Below the pieces are notes generated by a model that saw only the letters and a program-made list of their open reading frames with translations, ran no database searches and had not been told where the DNA came from. A DNA stretch of 64,000 bases. It comes from Enterococcaceae bacterium. GTDB taxonomy: Bacteria; Bacillota; Bacilli; Lactobacillales; Enterococcaceae. The first letter of the stretch is position 1, and each line of letters starts with the position of its first letter. Made by a program: the position numbers and the translations under genes. Shown here in pieces: positions 26,548 through 35,610 of the stretch. The stretch lies in assembly GCA_022649665.1 (NCBI GenBank), contig JALCOL010000001.1, forward strand, positions 1 to 64,000. Reading direction: 5' to 3'.

Positions 26548-27235
26548 TTTGACGTCGCTCCATTTCTTTGATGATAAATGCCAGCGAAAAATTCAAATGA
26601 TCATGCGTGATCAGCTGGATCTGTTCCGCATCGCGGTTTTTCATTCCGCGGTAGATCAGCCAGTGTTCTTCAAGCGCGATGTCCCGTCGATCAGATGAGC
26701 GGATCGCGATATCGCGAAAGTAGACCAAATAAGCTTGCAGATCGGTCACGATCGCTTTTAAACGGCGCATCTGGCTTTTTTCATAAATAAATGAGTTGAA
26801 ATCGGAAAAGTTTTGCAGGACTTGATCGACCTTGTTTGCTTTGTTGAGCGCTTCGCCGCGCTCTAAGAGCTGATAGAGCGCATCGAAGTCGGCAGGCGTC
26901 ATCAGCTGCATGGCTTTGACTGCCGCAAGGGTATCGAGTGCTTTGCGGATATCGTAGATCTCGTAAGCATCTTTGATGCTGATCCCTTTAACAACGATCC
27001 CGATCCGAGGGACACGTTCGACCAGCTGTTCTTTCGCGAGTTCCTGCAGAGCGTAACGGATCGGCGTACGGCTGATGTTCAAGACATCGGCGAATTCTTT
27101 TTCATTGATCCGGGAGCCGGCCGGCAGATCGCCAAGCACGATCGTTTTTCTGAATGCTTCATAGACGGAGATTTTGAGCGGTTTATTTTGCGTCAGGTCC
27201 AAATTTTTTTTGACGGCCTCGATTGTTGAACTCAT
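26540..27235 (-). CDS. citO: GntR/FCD-family citrate regulator
   Basis: The 231-residue protein has an N-terminal GntR winged helix (VYEAFRKTIVLGDLPAGSRI, NEKEFADVLNISRTPIRYAL) and an all-helical FCD ligand domain (about 85-225; DIRKALDTLAAV, TDLQAYLVYFRDIAIR). In Enterococcus faecalis the GntR protein CitO activates both cit promoters when citrate is bound; position and family here agree. AGGAG precedes the ATG. It sits between citG and citH, downstream of a terminator-like hairpin at 27366. Confidence 0.9.
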   Translation of the reverse strand: MSSTIEAVKKNLDLTQNKPLKISVYEAFRKTIVLGDLPAGSRINEKEFADVLNISRTPIRYALQELAKEQLVERVPRIGIVVKGISIKDAYEIYDIRKALDTLAAVKAMQLMTPADFDALYQLLERGEALNKANKVDQVLQNFSDFNSFIYEKSQMRRLKAIVTDLQAYLVYFRDIAIRSSDRRDIALEEHWLIYRGMKNRDAEQIQLITHDHLNFSLAFIIKEMERRQIG

Positions 27236-27365
27236 GAGCTCACTCCTTCACAATTGTCTGCGACTTTCGAAAATGCCCGACTCCTTGTTATTTGAATCAT
27301 ATAACATCTATTTGAAAATATCCATATGCAGTCTGAGATCTCGCGCAAAAAATCCAAATAAAAAG

Positions 27366-27394
27366 GGACCGCGACAAAAGTCTTGTCACGGTCC
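27366..27394 (-). terminator. Terminator between citH and citO
   Basis: GGACCGCGACA and TGTCACGGTCC form a stem with one mismatch. On the minus strand it continues into CCCTTTTTATTT. It would end most citH transcripts and reduce citO-citG expression, although some read-through is likely. Confidence 0.8.
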
Positions 27395-27412
27395 GGGTCC
27401 CAGCGATGTGGT

Positions 27413-27460
27413 CTCTCAAAAGCTGCTTCTTTGAGAATAAGCGGAGCACTTTTGCCGCAA
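27413..27460. repeat. Dispersed palindromic element, diverged copy
   Basis: TCTCAAAAGCTGCTTCTTTG with following AGAATAA aligns with TTCCAAAAGCAGCTTCTTCG plus GAAATAA of the copy at 63922. It lies just beyond a GC-rich hairpin, as do the copies at 60388 and 63922. The match is weaker than among the other three copies. Confidence 0.45.
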
Positions 27461-27480
27461 TCTCTCATAGTAAAACTTCT

Positions 27481-28845
27481 TTATTGCGGAAGATAGAAAG
27501 GAACATACCCTAACAGCATGACGGTAATGACGAAGATTGCGAAGACACCGAGAGCATATTTCGCAGATTCACGCTGCCATTGACCCATGTCAAGTCCAGT
27601 CAGGCGGAGCAGGAGGTAAATAAAGGCCACTAATGGAGAAAGCAAGTGGAATGCTTGTCCCATCAAAGAAGCGAGCGCCATTTGCATATTCGTGAAGCCG
27701 TATGCGTGCCCTGCTTCGGCCAAGACCGGCATCACGCCGAAGTAGAAGCCGTCATTGGAAATGAAGAACGTTCCCGGTGCGGAGATCAAGGCGATCACGA
27801 GTCCCCAGAAACCGGCCAGCTGTTTCGGAATGATCTGGGTAAAGCTGTGAGCCAGCGCGTCGGCCATCCCGGAGCCTTGGAAAAGGCCCATGAATACCCC
27901 GGCTGCGAAGACCAAGATCACGACTTGCACTGCATCGCCGCCATTTGCGCCGATTCGTGCGGATTGGTCTTTCAAGATCGGGTAGTTGACCATCAGTGCG
28001 ATACAAGTACCCACAAGGAACAACAAAAGCGGCGGTTGCGGGAACCAGCCAGGAAGTCCAAGCTGTTCAGAGAAAGAGCTGAGAACGAGCCAAGCGATCA
28101 GACCGATCGTCAAGATCGCGTTGAACAAGAATTTGTTCGGGCGGCGGATCTCAAGCGTATTCGGATCGGTCACTTTGACCATCTCATCGATTTCAGCATC
28201 GCTCAATTCAGTCACTCCTAAACGCGCACGTTCTTGTTTCCCCATGCGGCGGGCAACGAAAAAGATCACGTATAATAAGGAAAGGACCATTCCCGGAGCC
28301 AGATAGGATAAAATCTCAGCGTCAACGTTCAAAACGGCCATTGCGCGGGCAGTCGGACCGCCCCATGGAAGCAGGTTCATGATCGTATTTTGCAAAATGA
28401 TCAAAACACCCAAGTTCATCATTTTCATTCCGAGTTTTTTATAGATCGGAATGAACGCCGAGCAGCAGATCAAGGTCGTCGTTGTACCGTCCCCGTTCAG
28501 CGAAACGGCTGCCGCAACGACGGCGGTCGCCATCAAGACTTTCATCGGATCGCCTTTTGCGAAGTGGATCATTTTTTTCGTAACTGGATCGAACAAGCCG
28601 GCGTCCAGCATGATCGAGAAGTAAAGGATCGCAAACAATAACATGATCCCGGTGTTCGAAGTCGTCTTGATTCCTTCCAGGACGAATTCTCCGATATTTC
28701 CTTTTTTCGAGACACCGGCGATCATTGCGACGAGCGTGAAGAGGATCGGGATCACGACCAGCGAAGTGAACGGCGACAATTTTTTCTTCATGATGACATA
28801 CATGAAGACGACGATCATAGCATAAGCGAGAATGGTGAGCAGCAT
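27481..28845 (-). CDS. citH: CitMHS-family citrate/metal symporter
   Basis: The 454-residue protein has about twelve membrane segments and the features of the CitMHS family (SLNGDGTTTTLICCSAF near 118, LPWGGPTARA near 158 and ISAPGTFFISNDGFYFG near 360, each a re-entrant or substrate segment). These carriers import citrate complexed with a divalent metal, together with protons. In E. faecalis CitH is the citrate transporter of this locus. It is transcribed from the shared region at 28846-29273, away from the oad/cit operon. AGGAAG precedes the ATG. Confidence 0.92.
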   Translation of the reverse strand: MLLTILAYAMIVVFMYVIMKKKLSPFTSLVVIPILFTLVAMIAGVSKKGNIGEFVLEGIKTTSNTGIMLLFAILYFSIMLDAGLFDPVTKKMIHFAKGDPMKVLMATAVVAAAVSLNGDGTTTTLICCSAFIPIYKKLGMKMMNLGVLIILQNTIMNLLPWGGPTARAMAVLNVDAEILSYLAPGMVLSLLYVIFFVARRMGKQERARLGVTELSDAEIDEMVKVTDPNTLEIRRPNKFLFNAILTIGLIAWLVLSSFSEQLGLPGWFPQPPLLLFLVGTCIALMVNYPILKDQSARIGANGGDAVQVVILVFAAGVFMGLFQGSGMADALAHSFTQIIPKQLAGFWGLVIALISAPGTFFISNDGFYFGVMPVLAEAGHAYGFTNMQMALASLMGQAFHLLSPLVAFIYLLLRLTGLDMGQWQRESAKYALGVFAIFVITVMLLGYVPFYLPQ

Positions 28846-28895
28846 GTTTTTTCTTCCTTTCTGATTTTCGATTTTTTACAAAGATCTAGGCAAAA

Positions 28896-28911
28896 ATGCA
28901 AGCGCTAACAA
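28896..28911. promoter_or_regulatory. cre site (CcpA) in the divergent cit control region
   Basis: ATGCAAGCGCTAACAA fits the cre consensus WTGNAANCGNWNNCWW at every fixed position. It lies 51 bp from the citH start and so is placed to repress citH. A weaker match (TTGAAAACGCTGAT, 29115-29128) lies nearer the oad/cit operon. Glucose repression of cit genes through CcpA is established for E. faecalis. Confidence 0.75.
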
Positions 28912-29173
28912 CATCTACCGATAAAAAACGGGGTTTATATGATAATGATTTCACAATAGCGATTTGACACCGTCTCTATCTGCTTTGTTGGCAATAGAAT
29001 AATAAAAATCTGAAAGTATTGAAAGGAAAAGTTATAAAAAAAACACGAAAAAAACAATTTCGGATCGATCTTCTTAGCAAGTGCTTAAAATGTTATTAAT
29101 GAAATCTTAGTGCGTTGAAAACGCTGATTTATCAAGGGTTCCGGCGATTTTTTGGCGATCGGTCCCGAAATGA

Positions 29174-29236
29174 ACAATAAAAAAACAATATTTAACAGTA
29201 CAAAAGACTGGGAGTTTAGCCGATCAGCACTATAAT
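29174..29236 (+). promoter_or_regulatory. Promoter region of the oad/cit operon with AT-rich candidate operator
   Basis: A TATAAT -10 box is at 29231-29236 with no good -35 hexamer, as expected for a promoter that needs an activator (CitO). About 40 bases upstream is ACAATAAAAAAACAATAT (29174-29191), an ACAATA direct repeat that recurs exactly at 37536. It may be a CitO site; this is inferred. Confidence 0.55.
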
Positions 29237-29273
29237 GTAGGTGATAAGAGCAAGTTTGGAAGGGAGTGAGACC

Positions 29274-29618
29274 ATGGGATTGTTTGAAAGGTTATTCGGA
29301 AAAAAACAGGAACCAAGTATTCCAAAGAACGAAGAAGAATCCGCTGCTCATCAGTCCGCCGCCCCTGCGAGTGAATGGGAAGAGCTTCCGGCTTTCATTG
29401 AAGCTGATCCAGCGGAGTACGAGCTGGTCAGCGTCATCGCGACTGCGATCGCAGCCGGCGAGCAGCCGGACAGCAAGTTTATTGTTAAAAAGATCTTGAA
29501 GCGCAATCCGGAAGCAAAAATCGTTTCGCTGGTCGCTGCGAGCCTCGCAGCCGGCGCGATCGATGATTGTCAATTAGTCGTGAAAAAAATATCAAAGAAA
29601 AAACAAATTGGAGGATAA
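29274..29618 (+). CDS. oadH: Oxaloacetate decarboxylase small soluble subunit, OadH-like
   Basis: The 114-residue protein has a charged N-terminus, a low-complexity Ala/Ser/Glu part (about 16-45) and a C-terminal segment (ELVSVIATAIAAG, FIVKKILKRN, VSLVAASLAAG) that resembles the soluble tail of sodium-pump decarboxylase gamma/delta subunits. There is no membrane helix. The ATG at 29274 is chosen for GGAAGGGAGTG upstream. As first gene of the operon before oadD and oadB it takes the place of E. faecalis oadH, part of the decarboxylase complex. The assignment rests mainly on position. Confidence 0.7.
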   Translation: MGLFERLFGKKQEPSIPKNEEESAAHQSAAPASEWEELPAFIEADPAEYELVSVIATAIAAGEQPDSKFIVKKILKRNPEAKIVSLVAASLAAGAIDDCQLVVKKISKKKQIGG

Positions 29619-29621
29619 ATC

Positions 29622-30017
29622 ATGTTACGAAAATTTAAAATCTCAATTGATGGAAAAGAATATTTAGTTGAAATGGAAGAAATCGGCGGCACGCCGCAGC
29701 CGGCTCCAGCGCCCGCTGCTCCCGCACCGCAAGCCCAAGCCGCTCCTGTACAACCGGCTCCGGCGGAACCTGAAGCCCCGGCACCGGCAGCGACACCCGC
29801 CGGCGCCGATGCGATCACCGCACCGATGCCCGGAACGATTTTGAAGATCTTAGTCAACGTCGGCGATGAAGTCAAAGAAAATCAGCCGGTCATGATCTTG
29901 GAAGCGATGAAGATGGAAAATGAAGTGGTTGCCAATCATGCGGGGGTCGTCAAAGGGATCCATGTGAACCAGGGCGAGATGGTCAATCCAGGCGAGGCAC
30001 TGATCACGATCAGCTGA
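29622..30017 (+). CDS. oadD: Biotin carboxyl carrier subunit of oxaloacetate decarboxylase
   Basis: The 131-residue protein has a short N-terminal domain, a Pro/Ala linker (about 24-60) and a biotinyl domain with the EAMKMENE motif, biotin on Lys97. It carries CO2 from OadA to OadB. Having the carrier as a separate protein explains why OadA lacks a biotinyl domain. Biotin need links it to bioY at 37822. It follows oadH by 3 bp. Confidence 0.92.
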   Translation: MLRKFKISIDGKEYLVEMEEIGGTPQPAPAPAAPAPQAQAAPVQPAPAEPEAPAPAATPAGADAITAPMPGTILKILVNVGDEVKENQPVMILEAMKMENEVVANHAGVVKGIHVNQGEMVNPGEALITIS

Positions 30018-30062
30018 GTGTGAACGCTTGGCTGTTAAATAATCGAAGAGGAAGTGAAGTTA

Positions 30063-31178
30063 GTGGAAACACTTATTCAAGGGGTTTTAGGAATGGGCCA
30101 AGAGCCCGGCCGCTTAGTGATGATGCTGGTCGGTGCGGTCTTGATGTATTTAGGGATCAAAAAAGAATATGAACCGACCTTGCTGGTGCCGATGGGACTA
30201 GGCGCGATTTTAGTCAACTTTCCCAATTCAGGAGTATTGAGTGCGGGCGGTGAACCGGGACCGTTTCAAGTGCTGTTCGACGCCGGGATCAGTACGGAAT
30301 TATTCCCATTATTGCTGTTCATCGGGATCGGCGCGATGATCGATTTCGGCCCGCTGCTCCAAAATCCATTTTTGCTGATGTTCGGCGCAGCGGCACAGTT
30401 CGGGATCTTTTTCACGATCGTGGTCGCTGTCTTGCTGGGTTTTGATATCAACGATGCTGCTTCGATCGGGATCATCGGCGCCGCTGACGGCCCGACATCG
30501 ATCTTTGTGGCGAATACACTGAATTCGAAATATATGGGGGCGATCATGGTCGCTGCATACTCCTATATGGCGCTTGTCCCGATCATTCAGCCAGTCGCGA
30601 TCAAAGCGGTCACGACCAAACACGAACGGCGGATCCGGATGACTTACCGCGCCGGCGAAGTTTCCAAAACAGCGAAGATCTTGTTCCCGATCGTGATCTC
30701 GATCGTCGCGGGCTTGATCGCGCCAGTTTCGCTGCCGCTGGTGGGCTTCCTGATGTTTGGGAATCTGCTGCGGGAATGCGGCGTCTTGGACCGGCTTTCA
30801 GTCTCTGCGCAAAATGAATTGGTCAACTTGATCAGCATCTTGCTGGGGCTGACGATCTCAGTGAAATTGCAATATGAAGAGTTCTTGCAGCTCGATACCT
30901 TGATGGTCATCGGCTTGGGGCTGGTCGCTTTCGTGATGGATTCGATCGGCGGCGTCTTGTTCGCGAAATTCTTGAATTTGTTCCGCAAAGAAAAAATCAA
31001 TCCAATGATCGGTGCTGCCGGAATCTCAGCATTCCCGATGTCCAGCCGCGTGATCCAAAGAATGGCGACAGAAGAAGATCCGCAGAACTTTATCTTGATG
31101 CACGCTGCCGGAGCGAATGTCTCTGGTCAGATCGCTTCTGTAATTGCCGGCGGCCTGGTGTTGGCGCTGCTTGTCTAA
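30063..31178 (+). CDS. oadB: Oxaloacetate decarboxylase beta subunit (Na+ pump)
   Basis: The 371-residue membrane protein has the beta-subunit signature (GIGAMIDFGPLL, GIIGAADGPTSIFVANTL, NLISILLGLTISVKL, HAAGANVSGQI). OadB decarboxylates carboxybiotin and exports sodium, driving the oxaloacetate step of citrate fermentation. GTG at 30063 is preferred since AGAGGA is about ten bases upstream; GTG at 30054 is too near. It follows oadD by 45 bp. Confidence 0.92.
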   Translation: METLIQGVLGMGQEPGRLVMMLVGAVLMYLGIKKEYEPTLLVPMGLGAILVNFPNSGVLSAGGEPGPFQVLFDAGISTELFPLLLFIGIGAMIDFGPLLQNPFLLMFGAAAQFGIFFTIVVAVLLGFDINDAASIGIIGAADGPTSIFVANTLNSKYMGAIMVAAYSYMALVPIIQPVAIKAVTTKHERRIRMTYRAGEVSKTAKILFPIVISIVAGLIAPVSLPLVGFLMFGNLLRECGVLDRLSVSAQNELVNLISILLGLTISVKLQYEEFLQLDTLMVIGLGLVAFVMDSIGGVLFAKFLNLFRKEKINPMIGAAGISAFPMSSRVIQRMATEEDPQNFILMHAAGANVSGQIASVIAGGLVLALLV

Positions 31179-31199
31179 CCATCGAAAGGAGAATCATTC

Positions 31200-31322
31200 A
31201 TGTCAGCAGATCTATCGAAAGCATTTGAACTTTTAGTATTAGGTTGGGGCGGCGTTTTCGTCGTGATCTTCATCATTTATCTCGCATCGATCGCACTCTC
31301 CAAAATCTTCAAAAATAAATAA
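31200..31322 (+). CDS. Minimal gamma-type subunit of the decarboxylase (single helix)
   Basis: This 40-residue frame has AGGAG before its ATG and encodes a single membrane helix: FELLVLGWGGVFVVIFIIYL, then a basic tail. The pattern is the N-terminal part of OadG subunits (LMVLGMGVVF-like), which anchor the complex to the membrane. The usual soluble tail is missing; oadH may supply it. It lies between oadB and citC with 21 and 18 bp gaps. Confidence 0.7.
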   Translation: MSADLSKAFELLVLGWGGVFVVIFIIYLASIALSKIFKNK

Positions 31323-31340
31323 TCCAAGAAGGGTTTGCCG

Positions 31341-32336
31341 ATGTTCGAAATCAAAAGACTCTGGCTGGACCGCGATAAAAAAGCACAGCGTCAGTGGACG
31401 GAATTGCTGAAAGAAGCCGGGCTCGATCCGCATGAAGAAGTGGAATATACCGTCGGCGCTTATGACGGTGAAACACTTGCGGCAAGTGCATCATACGATC
31501 GCAACATCATCAAGTGTTTGGCGGTCAACGCTCATTACCGTTCTGCGAATCTTTTGACGCAGCTGATGATCTTGTTGATGGAGCGTTTGCGCGAAGAAGG
31601 AAAGCGGCATTTCTTCGTCTATACCAAGCCGCAGAACAAACAGATCTTTTCTTCTTTGGGATTTCGCCAGATCATTGAAAATGACCGGATCCTTTTTATG
31701 GAACAAGGTACGCCCGACTTTAACGACTATCGGCACTTGCTTGAAAAAGCCAAAAAACCGGGGCGCGGGGCAGCGATCGTGATGAATGCCAACCCCTTCA
31801 CGAAAGGGCATCAGTATCTCGCGGAGCGCGCTGCCAGCGTCACGCCGGAAGTCTACGTGTTCGTTTTATCGGCCGACCGCTCTGAATTTTCAGATCAAGA
31901 TCGTTTCGCGATGGTCCAGGCAGGACTTGCGCATTTGAAAAATGTGACCGTTCTGCCGACCAATGATTATCTGGTGTCTTCAGCAACTTTCCCTTCATAT
32001 TTTTTGAAGGAGAAGGCGCAGGCGGACTTGGCACGCGTCCAAGCAGATCTCGATAGTCAGCTCTTCAAGGAAAAAATCGCGCCGATTTTAGCGATCGACA
32101 CACGTTTTGTCGGTGAAGAGCCTTATTCACAAGTGACAGCGATCTACAATCAAGAGATGAAAAAGGTCTTTCAGCCGGAGCTGCAGTTAGTCGTTGTTCC
32201 GCGCCTTGAAGCTGATCAAGCGATCATCAGTGCGACAAAGGTCCGGCAAGCACTGAAAGAAAAAGATGAAACGGTACTCAAAACATTTTTGCCGGAAACG
32301 ACTCTGCACTATTTAAAAAACAAAAATCTTCTATAG
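31341..32336 (+). CDS. citC: [Citrate (pro-3S)-lyase] ligase
   Basis: The 331-residue protein has an N-terminal GNAT-like domain (about 1-125) and a nucleotidyltransferase domain with [15 protein letters not shown] near residue 148 and the ISATKVR motif near 298. CitC acetylates the prosthetic group of citrate lyase with acetate and ATP, switching the lyase on. ATG at 31341 with AAGAAGGG upstream is preferred over TTG at 31335. Confidence 0.92.
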   Translation: MFEIKRLWLDRDKKAQRQWTELLKEAGLDPHEEVEYTVGAYDGETLAASASYDRNIIKCLAVNAHYRSANLLTQLMILLMERLREEGKRHFFVYTKPQNKQIFSSLGFRQIIENDRILFMEQGTPDFNDYRHLLEKAKKPGRGAAIVMNANPFTKGHQYLAERAASVTPEVYVFVLSADRSEFSDQDRFAMVQAGLAHLKNVTVLPTNDYLVSSATFPSYFLKEKAQADLARVQADLDSQLFKEKIAPILAIDTRFVGEEPYSQVTAIYNQEMKKVFQPELQLVVVPRLEADQAIISATKVRQALKEKDETVLKTFLPETTLHYLKNKNLL

Positions 32337-32347
32337 AGGTGAGAAAA

Positions 32348-32656
32348 GTGGAAATTACAAAAAATGCGGTCGCCGGAACGGTTGAATCGAGCGATATCAT
32401 GATCACAGTCGACCCGAATGAATCAGCCGAGATCACCATCGAGCTCGAAAGCAGCGTCGAAAAGCAGTTCGGCCGCCAGATCCGCGAGGTGATCCAAACG
32501 ACGTTGAAAAAAATGGGGGTCACAGCCGCCAAAGTCACAGCTGTCGACAAAGGTGCTTTGAATTGTACGATCGAGGCCCGGACGATCACCGCAATCCACC
32601 GTTCGACCGGTCAAGAAGCCTATAACTGGGAGGAGATCGATTCATGGAACGTTTAA
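32348..32656 (+). CDS. citD: Citrate lyase acyl carrier protein (gamma subunit)
   Basis: The 102-residue protein starts [18 protein letters not shown]; Ser14 is the expected attachment site of the phosphoribosyl-dephospho-CoA group. GTG at 32348, with GAGGTGAG eight bases upstream, gives the usual CitD N-terminus. It overlaps citE by 13 bp. Confidence 0.92.
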   Translation: MEITKNAVAGTVESSDIMITVDPNESAEITIELESSVEKQFGRQIREVIQTTLKKMGVTAAKVTAVDKGALNCTIEARTITAIHRSTGQEAYNWEEIDSWNV

Positions 32657-33531
32657 GAAGAACGATGATGTTTGTCCCCGGATCCAATGCTGCGATGCTG
32701 CGCGATGCACCGTTATACGGTTCAGACTCGATCATGTTCGACTTGGAAGACGCGGTTTCGCTCAAAGAAAAAGATTCCGCCCGGACACTGGTGCACTTCG
32801 CTTTGAAGACGTTTGATTACAGTCAAGTCGAAACGGTCGTCCGGATCAATGGGCTGGATTCTGTCGGCGCGCTTGATGTTGAGGCGATGGTTTTAGCTGG
32901 CGTCAATGTGATCCGGCTGCCGAAAACTGAAACCGCACAAGACATCATCGATGTAGATGCGGTGATCACAAAAGTTGAAAAAGAAAACGGGATCGCCGTC
33001 GGGACCACTAAAATGATGGCAGCGATCGAATCCGCGGAAGGAACGTTGAATGCGCTGGCGATCGCCCAAGCTTCAGAGCGTCTGATCGGGATCGCGCTCG
33101 GCGCGGAAGACTATGTGACGAACTTGAAAACGAAGCGCTACGCGGATGGGCAAGAACTGTTCTTTGCCCGCAGCATGATCTTGCACGCGGCTCGCACCGC
33201 CGGAATCGCAGCGATCGACACGGTCTATTCCGATGTCGACAATACTGCAGGCTTTAAGCAAGAAGTCGAATTGATCAAACAGCTGGGCTTTGACGGCAAA
33301 TCAGTCATCAATCCGCGGCAGATCCCGATCGTGAATGCGATCTATGCTCCGACCGAAAAAGAGATCCAAAACGCAAAAGAAGTGATCTGGGCGATCCGTG
33401 AAGCCGAAGAAAAGGGTTCGGGTGTGATCGCGCTGAACGGTAAAATGATCGATAAGCCGATCGTTGAACGCGCTGAACGTGTGATCGCGTTGGCGAAAGC
33501 GGCGAAACTGATTGCTGAGGAGGACATTTGA
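32644..33531 (+). CDS. citE: Citrate lyase beta subunit (citryl-ACP lyase)
   Basis: The 295-residue HpcH/HpaI-type aldolase has [15 protein letters not shown], the metal-binding [25 protein letters not shown] and GIALGAEDY motifs. It splits citryl-ACP into oxaloacetate and acetyl-ACP. GGAGGAG lies upstream inside citD, and it overlaps citF's frame start region by a few bases. Confidence 0.95.
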   Translation: MERLRRTMMFVPGSNAAMLRDAPLYGSDSIMFDLEDAVSLKEKDSARTLVHFALKTFDYSQVETVVRINGLDSVGALDVEAMVLAGVNVIRLPKTETAQDIIDVDAVITKVEKENGIAVGTTKMMAAIESAEGTLNALAIAQASERLIGIALGAEDYVTNLKTKRYADGQELFFARSMILHAARTAGIAAIDTVYSDVDNTAGFKQEVELIKQLGFDGKSVINPRQIPIVNAIYAPTEKEIQNAKEVIWAIREAEEKGSGVIALNGKMIDKPIVERAERVIALAKAAKLIAEEDI

Positions 33532-33533
33532 TC

Positions 33534-35066
33534 ATGGTGATGAATAAAATTGGCAGAGAGATCCCGGAAGAATATGCCGCACAATACGGCGTTTTTGAAG
33601 GAGAGCTCGCGCATATCGATACATACCAAGAGGCAAGCCGCCGGATCACACCGGTAAAGCCGCGTGATAACAAGCTTTTGGGCGGGATCCGTGAAGCGAT
33701 CGAGAAGACCGGCTTGAAAGATGGTGCGACGATCTCCTTCCACCATCATTTTCGTGAAGGCGACTATGTGATGAACATGGTCTTAAAAGAAATCGCGGAA
33801 ATGGGCTTCAAAAACATTTCGATCGCGCCAAGTTCGATCGCAAATGTCCATGAGCCGTTGATCGAACACATCAAAAATGGGGTCGTGACCAATATCACTT
33901 CAAGCGGTCTGCGTGATAAAGTTGGAGCCGCGATCTCGAGCGGCATTATGGAAAACCCGGTCGTGATCCGATCGCACGGCGGTCGTGCCCGTGCGATCGC
34001 CGCCGGGGATGTGCATATCGACGTCGCCTTTTTAGGAGTTCCGAGTTCAGATGCCTACGGGAATGCGAATGGGACGGTCGGCAAAGCGACATGCGGCTCG
34101 CTGGGCTACGCGATGGTCGATGCGCGCTATGCGGATAAAGTCGTACTGATCACGGATACATTGATGCCATATCCGAATACCCCGATCAGCATCCCGCAAA
34201 CAGATGTCGATTATGTCGTGGAAGTCGAAGCGATCGGCGACCCGAATGGAATCGCCAAAGGGGCGACACGGTTCACGAAAAATCCGAAAGAATTGCTGAT
34301 CGCTGAATATGCATCCAAAGTGATCACGCATTCGCCGTATTATCAAGACGGCTTTTCTTTTCAAACAGGAACAGGCGGCGCCTCGCTTGCGGTGACCCGT
34401 TTCCTGCGTGAAGCAATGATCAAAGACGGCATCAAAGCGAGCTTTGCGCTGGGCGGCATCACGAACGCGATCGTTGAACTTTTAGATGAGGGACTCGTAC
34501 AAAAAGTGATCGATGTCCAAGATTTCGATCATCCATCGGCGATTTCGCTCGGAGAAGATGCCAATCACTATGAGATCGACGCGAATATGTATGCTTCACC
34601 GCTCAGCAAAGGGGCGGCGATCAATCAGCTCGATACCGCGATCCTTTCCGCGCTTGAGATCGACACAGCTTTCAATGTCAATGTCATGACCGGCTCAGAC
34701 GGCGTGATCCGCGGTGCTTCCGGCGGACACTCTGATACGAGCATGGCGTCTAAGATGAGTTTGGTGATCGCACCGCTTGTCCGCGGCCGGATCCCAACAG
34801 TTGTTGAGACCGTCAATACTGTAGTTACTCCCGGATCAAGCGTCGATGTCGTTGTGACAGAGATCGGGATCGCGATCAACCCGGCGCGTCAGGACTTGCT
34901 CGAACATTTTAAAAAATTGGATGTGCCGCAATACACGATCGAAGAACTGAAAGAAAAAGCGTACCGCGTGGTCGGTGATCCGGATCCGATCCAATACGGC
35001 GATAAAGTCGTTGCGTTGATCGAGTATCGCGATGGGACTTTGATCGATGTGGTGAAAAATGTGTAA
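33534..35066 (+). CDS. citF: Citrate lyase alpha subunit (acetyl-ACP:citrate ACP transferase)
   Basis: The 510-residue protein has the CitF features: ISFHHHFREGDYVMNMV near 68, VIRSHGGRARAI near 144 and SGGHSDTSMASKM near 400. It exchanges acetyl for citryl on the acyl carrier. ATG at 33534 with GAGGAGG ten bases upstream is chosen; ATG at 33540 is also possible. Confidence 0.95.
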   Translation: MVMNKIGREIPEEYAAQYGVFEGELAHIDTYQEASRRITPVKPRDNKLLGGIREAIEKTGLKDGATISFHHHFREGDYVMNMVLKEIAEMGFKNISIAPSSIANVHEPLIEHIKNGVVTNITSSGLRDKVGAAISSGIMENPVVIRSHGGRARAIAAGDVHIDVAFLGVPSSDAYGNANGTVGKATCGSLGYAMVDARYADKVVLITDTLMPYPNTPISIPQTDVDYVVEVEAIGDPNGIAKGATRFTKNPKELLIAEYASKVITHSPYYQDGFSFQTGTGGASLAVTRFLREAMIKDGIKASFALGGITNAIVELLDEGLVQKVIDVQDFDHPSAISLGEDANHYEIDANMYASPLSKGAAINQLDTAILSALEIDTAFNVNVMTGSDGVIRGASGGHSDTSMASKMSLVIAPLVRGRIPTVVETVNTVVTPGSSVDVVVTEIGIAINPARQDLLEHFKKLDVPQYTIEELKEKAYRVVGDPDPIQYGDKVVALIEYRDGTLIDVVKNV

Positions 35067-35610
35067 TGAACTATTTGACGGACCGGTCGTCAATTTGAAT
35101 GAAATGATGGCAGCTCGGGAATACCGGGCGTTCCGGCAGATGGAATTGCTGAAGACCGATCCGTCGAATTCACTGCTTTCAGCAACGATGAATATCCCGG
35201 GTCCGGTAAAAGTTTCCGCAGAACTCCGCGCGATTTTTTCAACGATCACTGATGAAGTCGAAGAGGCGACCCGCGATGTGATCCCGCTAGCGAATTTGTA
35301 TCTTAGTGAAAAGACCGGTCTGGAATATTATTTATTAGTGCCGCTGCCGGCACTGGAGCTGAAGCGCCGGATGATCGCCATCGAAGAGCAGCAGCCGTTT
35401 GGCCGGCTGGTCGATTTGGATGTTTTGCGGCTGAAAGACGGTCATTTGGAAATCTTGGGCCGCAAAGATCTCGATCTGCCGCGGAGAAAATGCTTTATTT
35501 GCGAGCGCGACGCCAAAGAGTGCGGCCGCACGCGGCGCCATTCAGTGGAAGAGATGCAAGCAAAAATCATTGAAATCGTAAAAAAAGGAAAGGAGCACCG
35601 GAATGTCTAA
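35059..35610 (+). CDS. citX: Citrate lyase holo-ACP synthase
   Basis: The 183-residue protein matches CitX: MMAAREYRAFRQMELL near residue 15, LVDLDVLRL and the Cys-rich RRKCFICERDAKECGRTRRH near 147. CitX transfers the prosthetic group made by CitG to Ser14 of CitD. It overlaps both citF (8 bp) and oadA (8 bp). CitG is encoded apart, on the minus strand, and is not fused as in some bacteria. Confidence 0.93.
   Translation: MCNELFDGPVVNLNEMMAAREYRAFRQMELLKTDPSNSLLSATMNIPGPVKVSAELRAIFSTITDEVEEATRDVIPLANLYLSEKTGLEYYLLVPLPALELKRRMIAIEEQQPFGRLVDLDVLRLKDGHLEILGRKDLDLPRRKCFICERDAKECGRTRRHSVEEMQAKIIEIVKKGKEHRNV

Noticed and set aside
27646-28221. 191-codon plus-strand frame opposite citH
   Set aside because: Antisense shadow of the citrate transporter, rich in His/Arg/Gln as expected for the reverse of a membrane protein gene.
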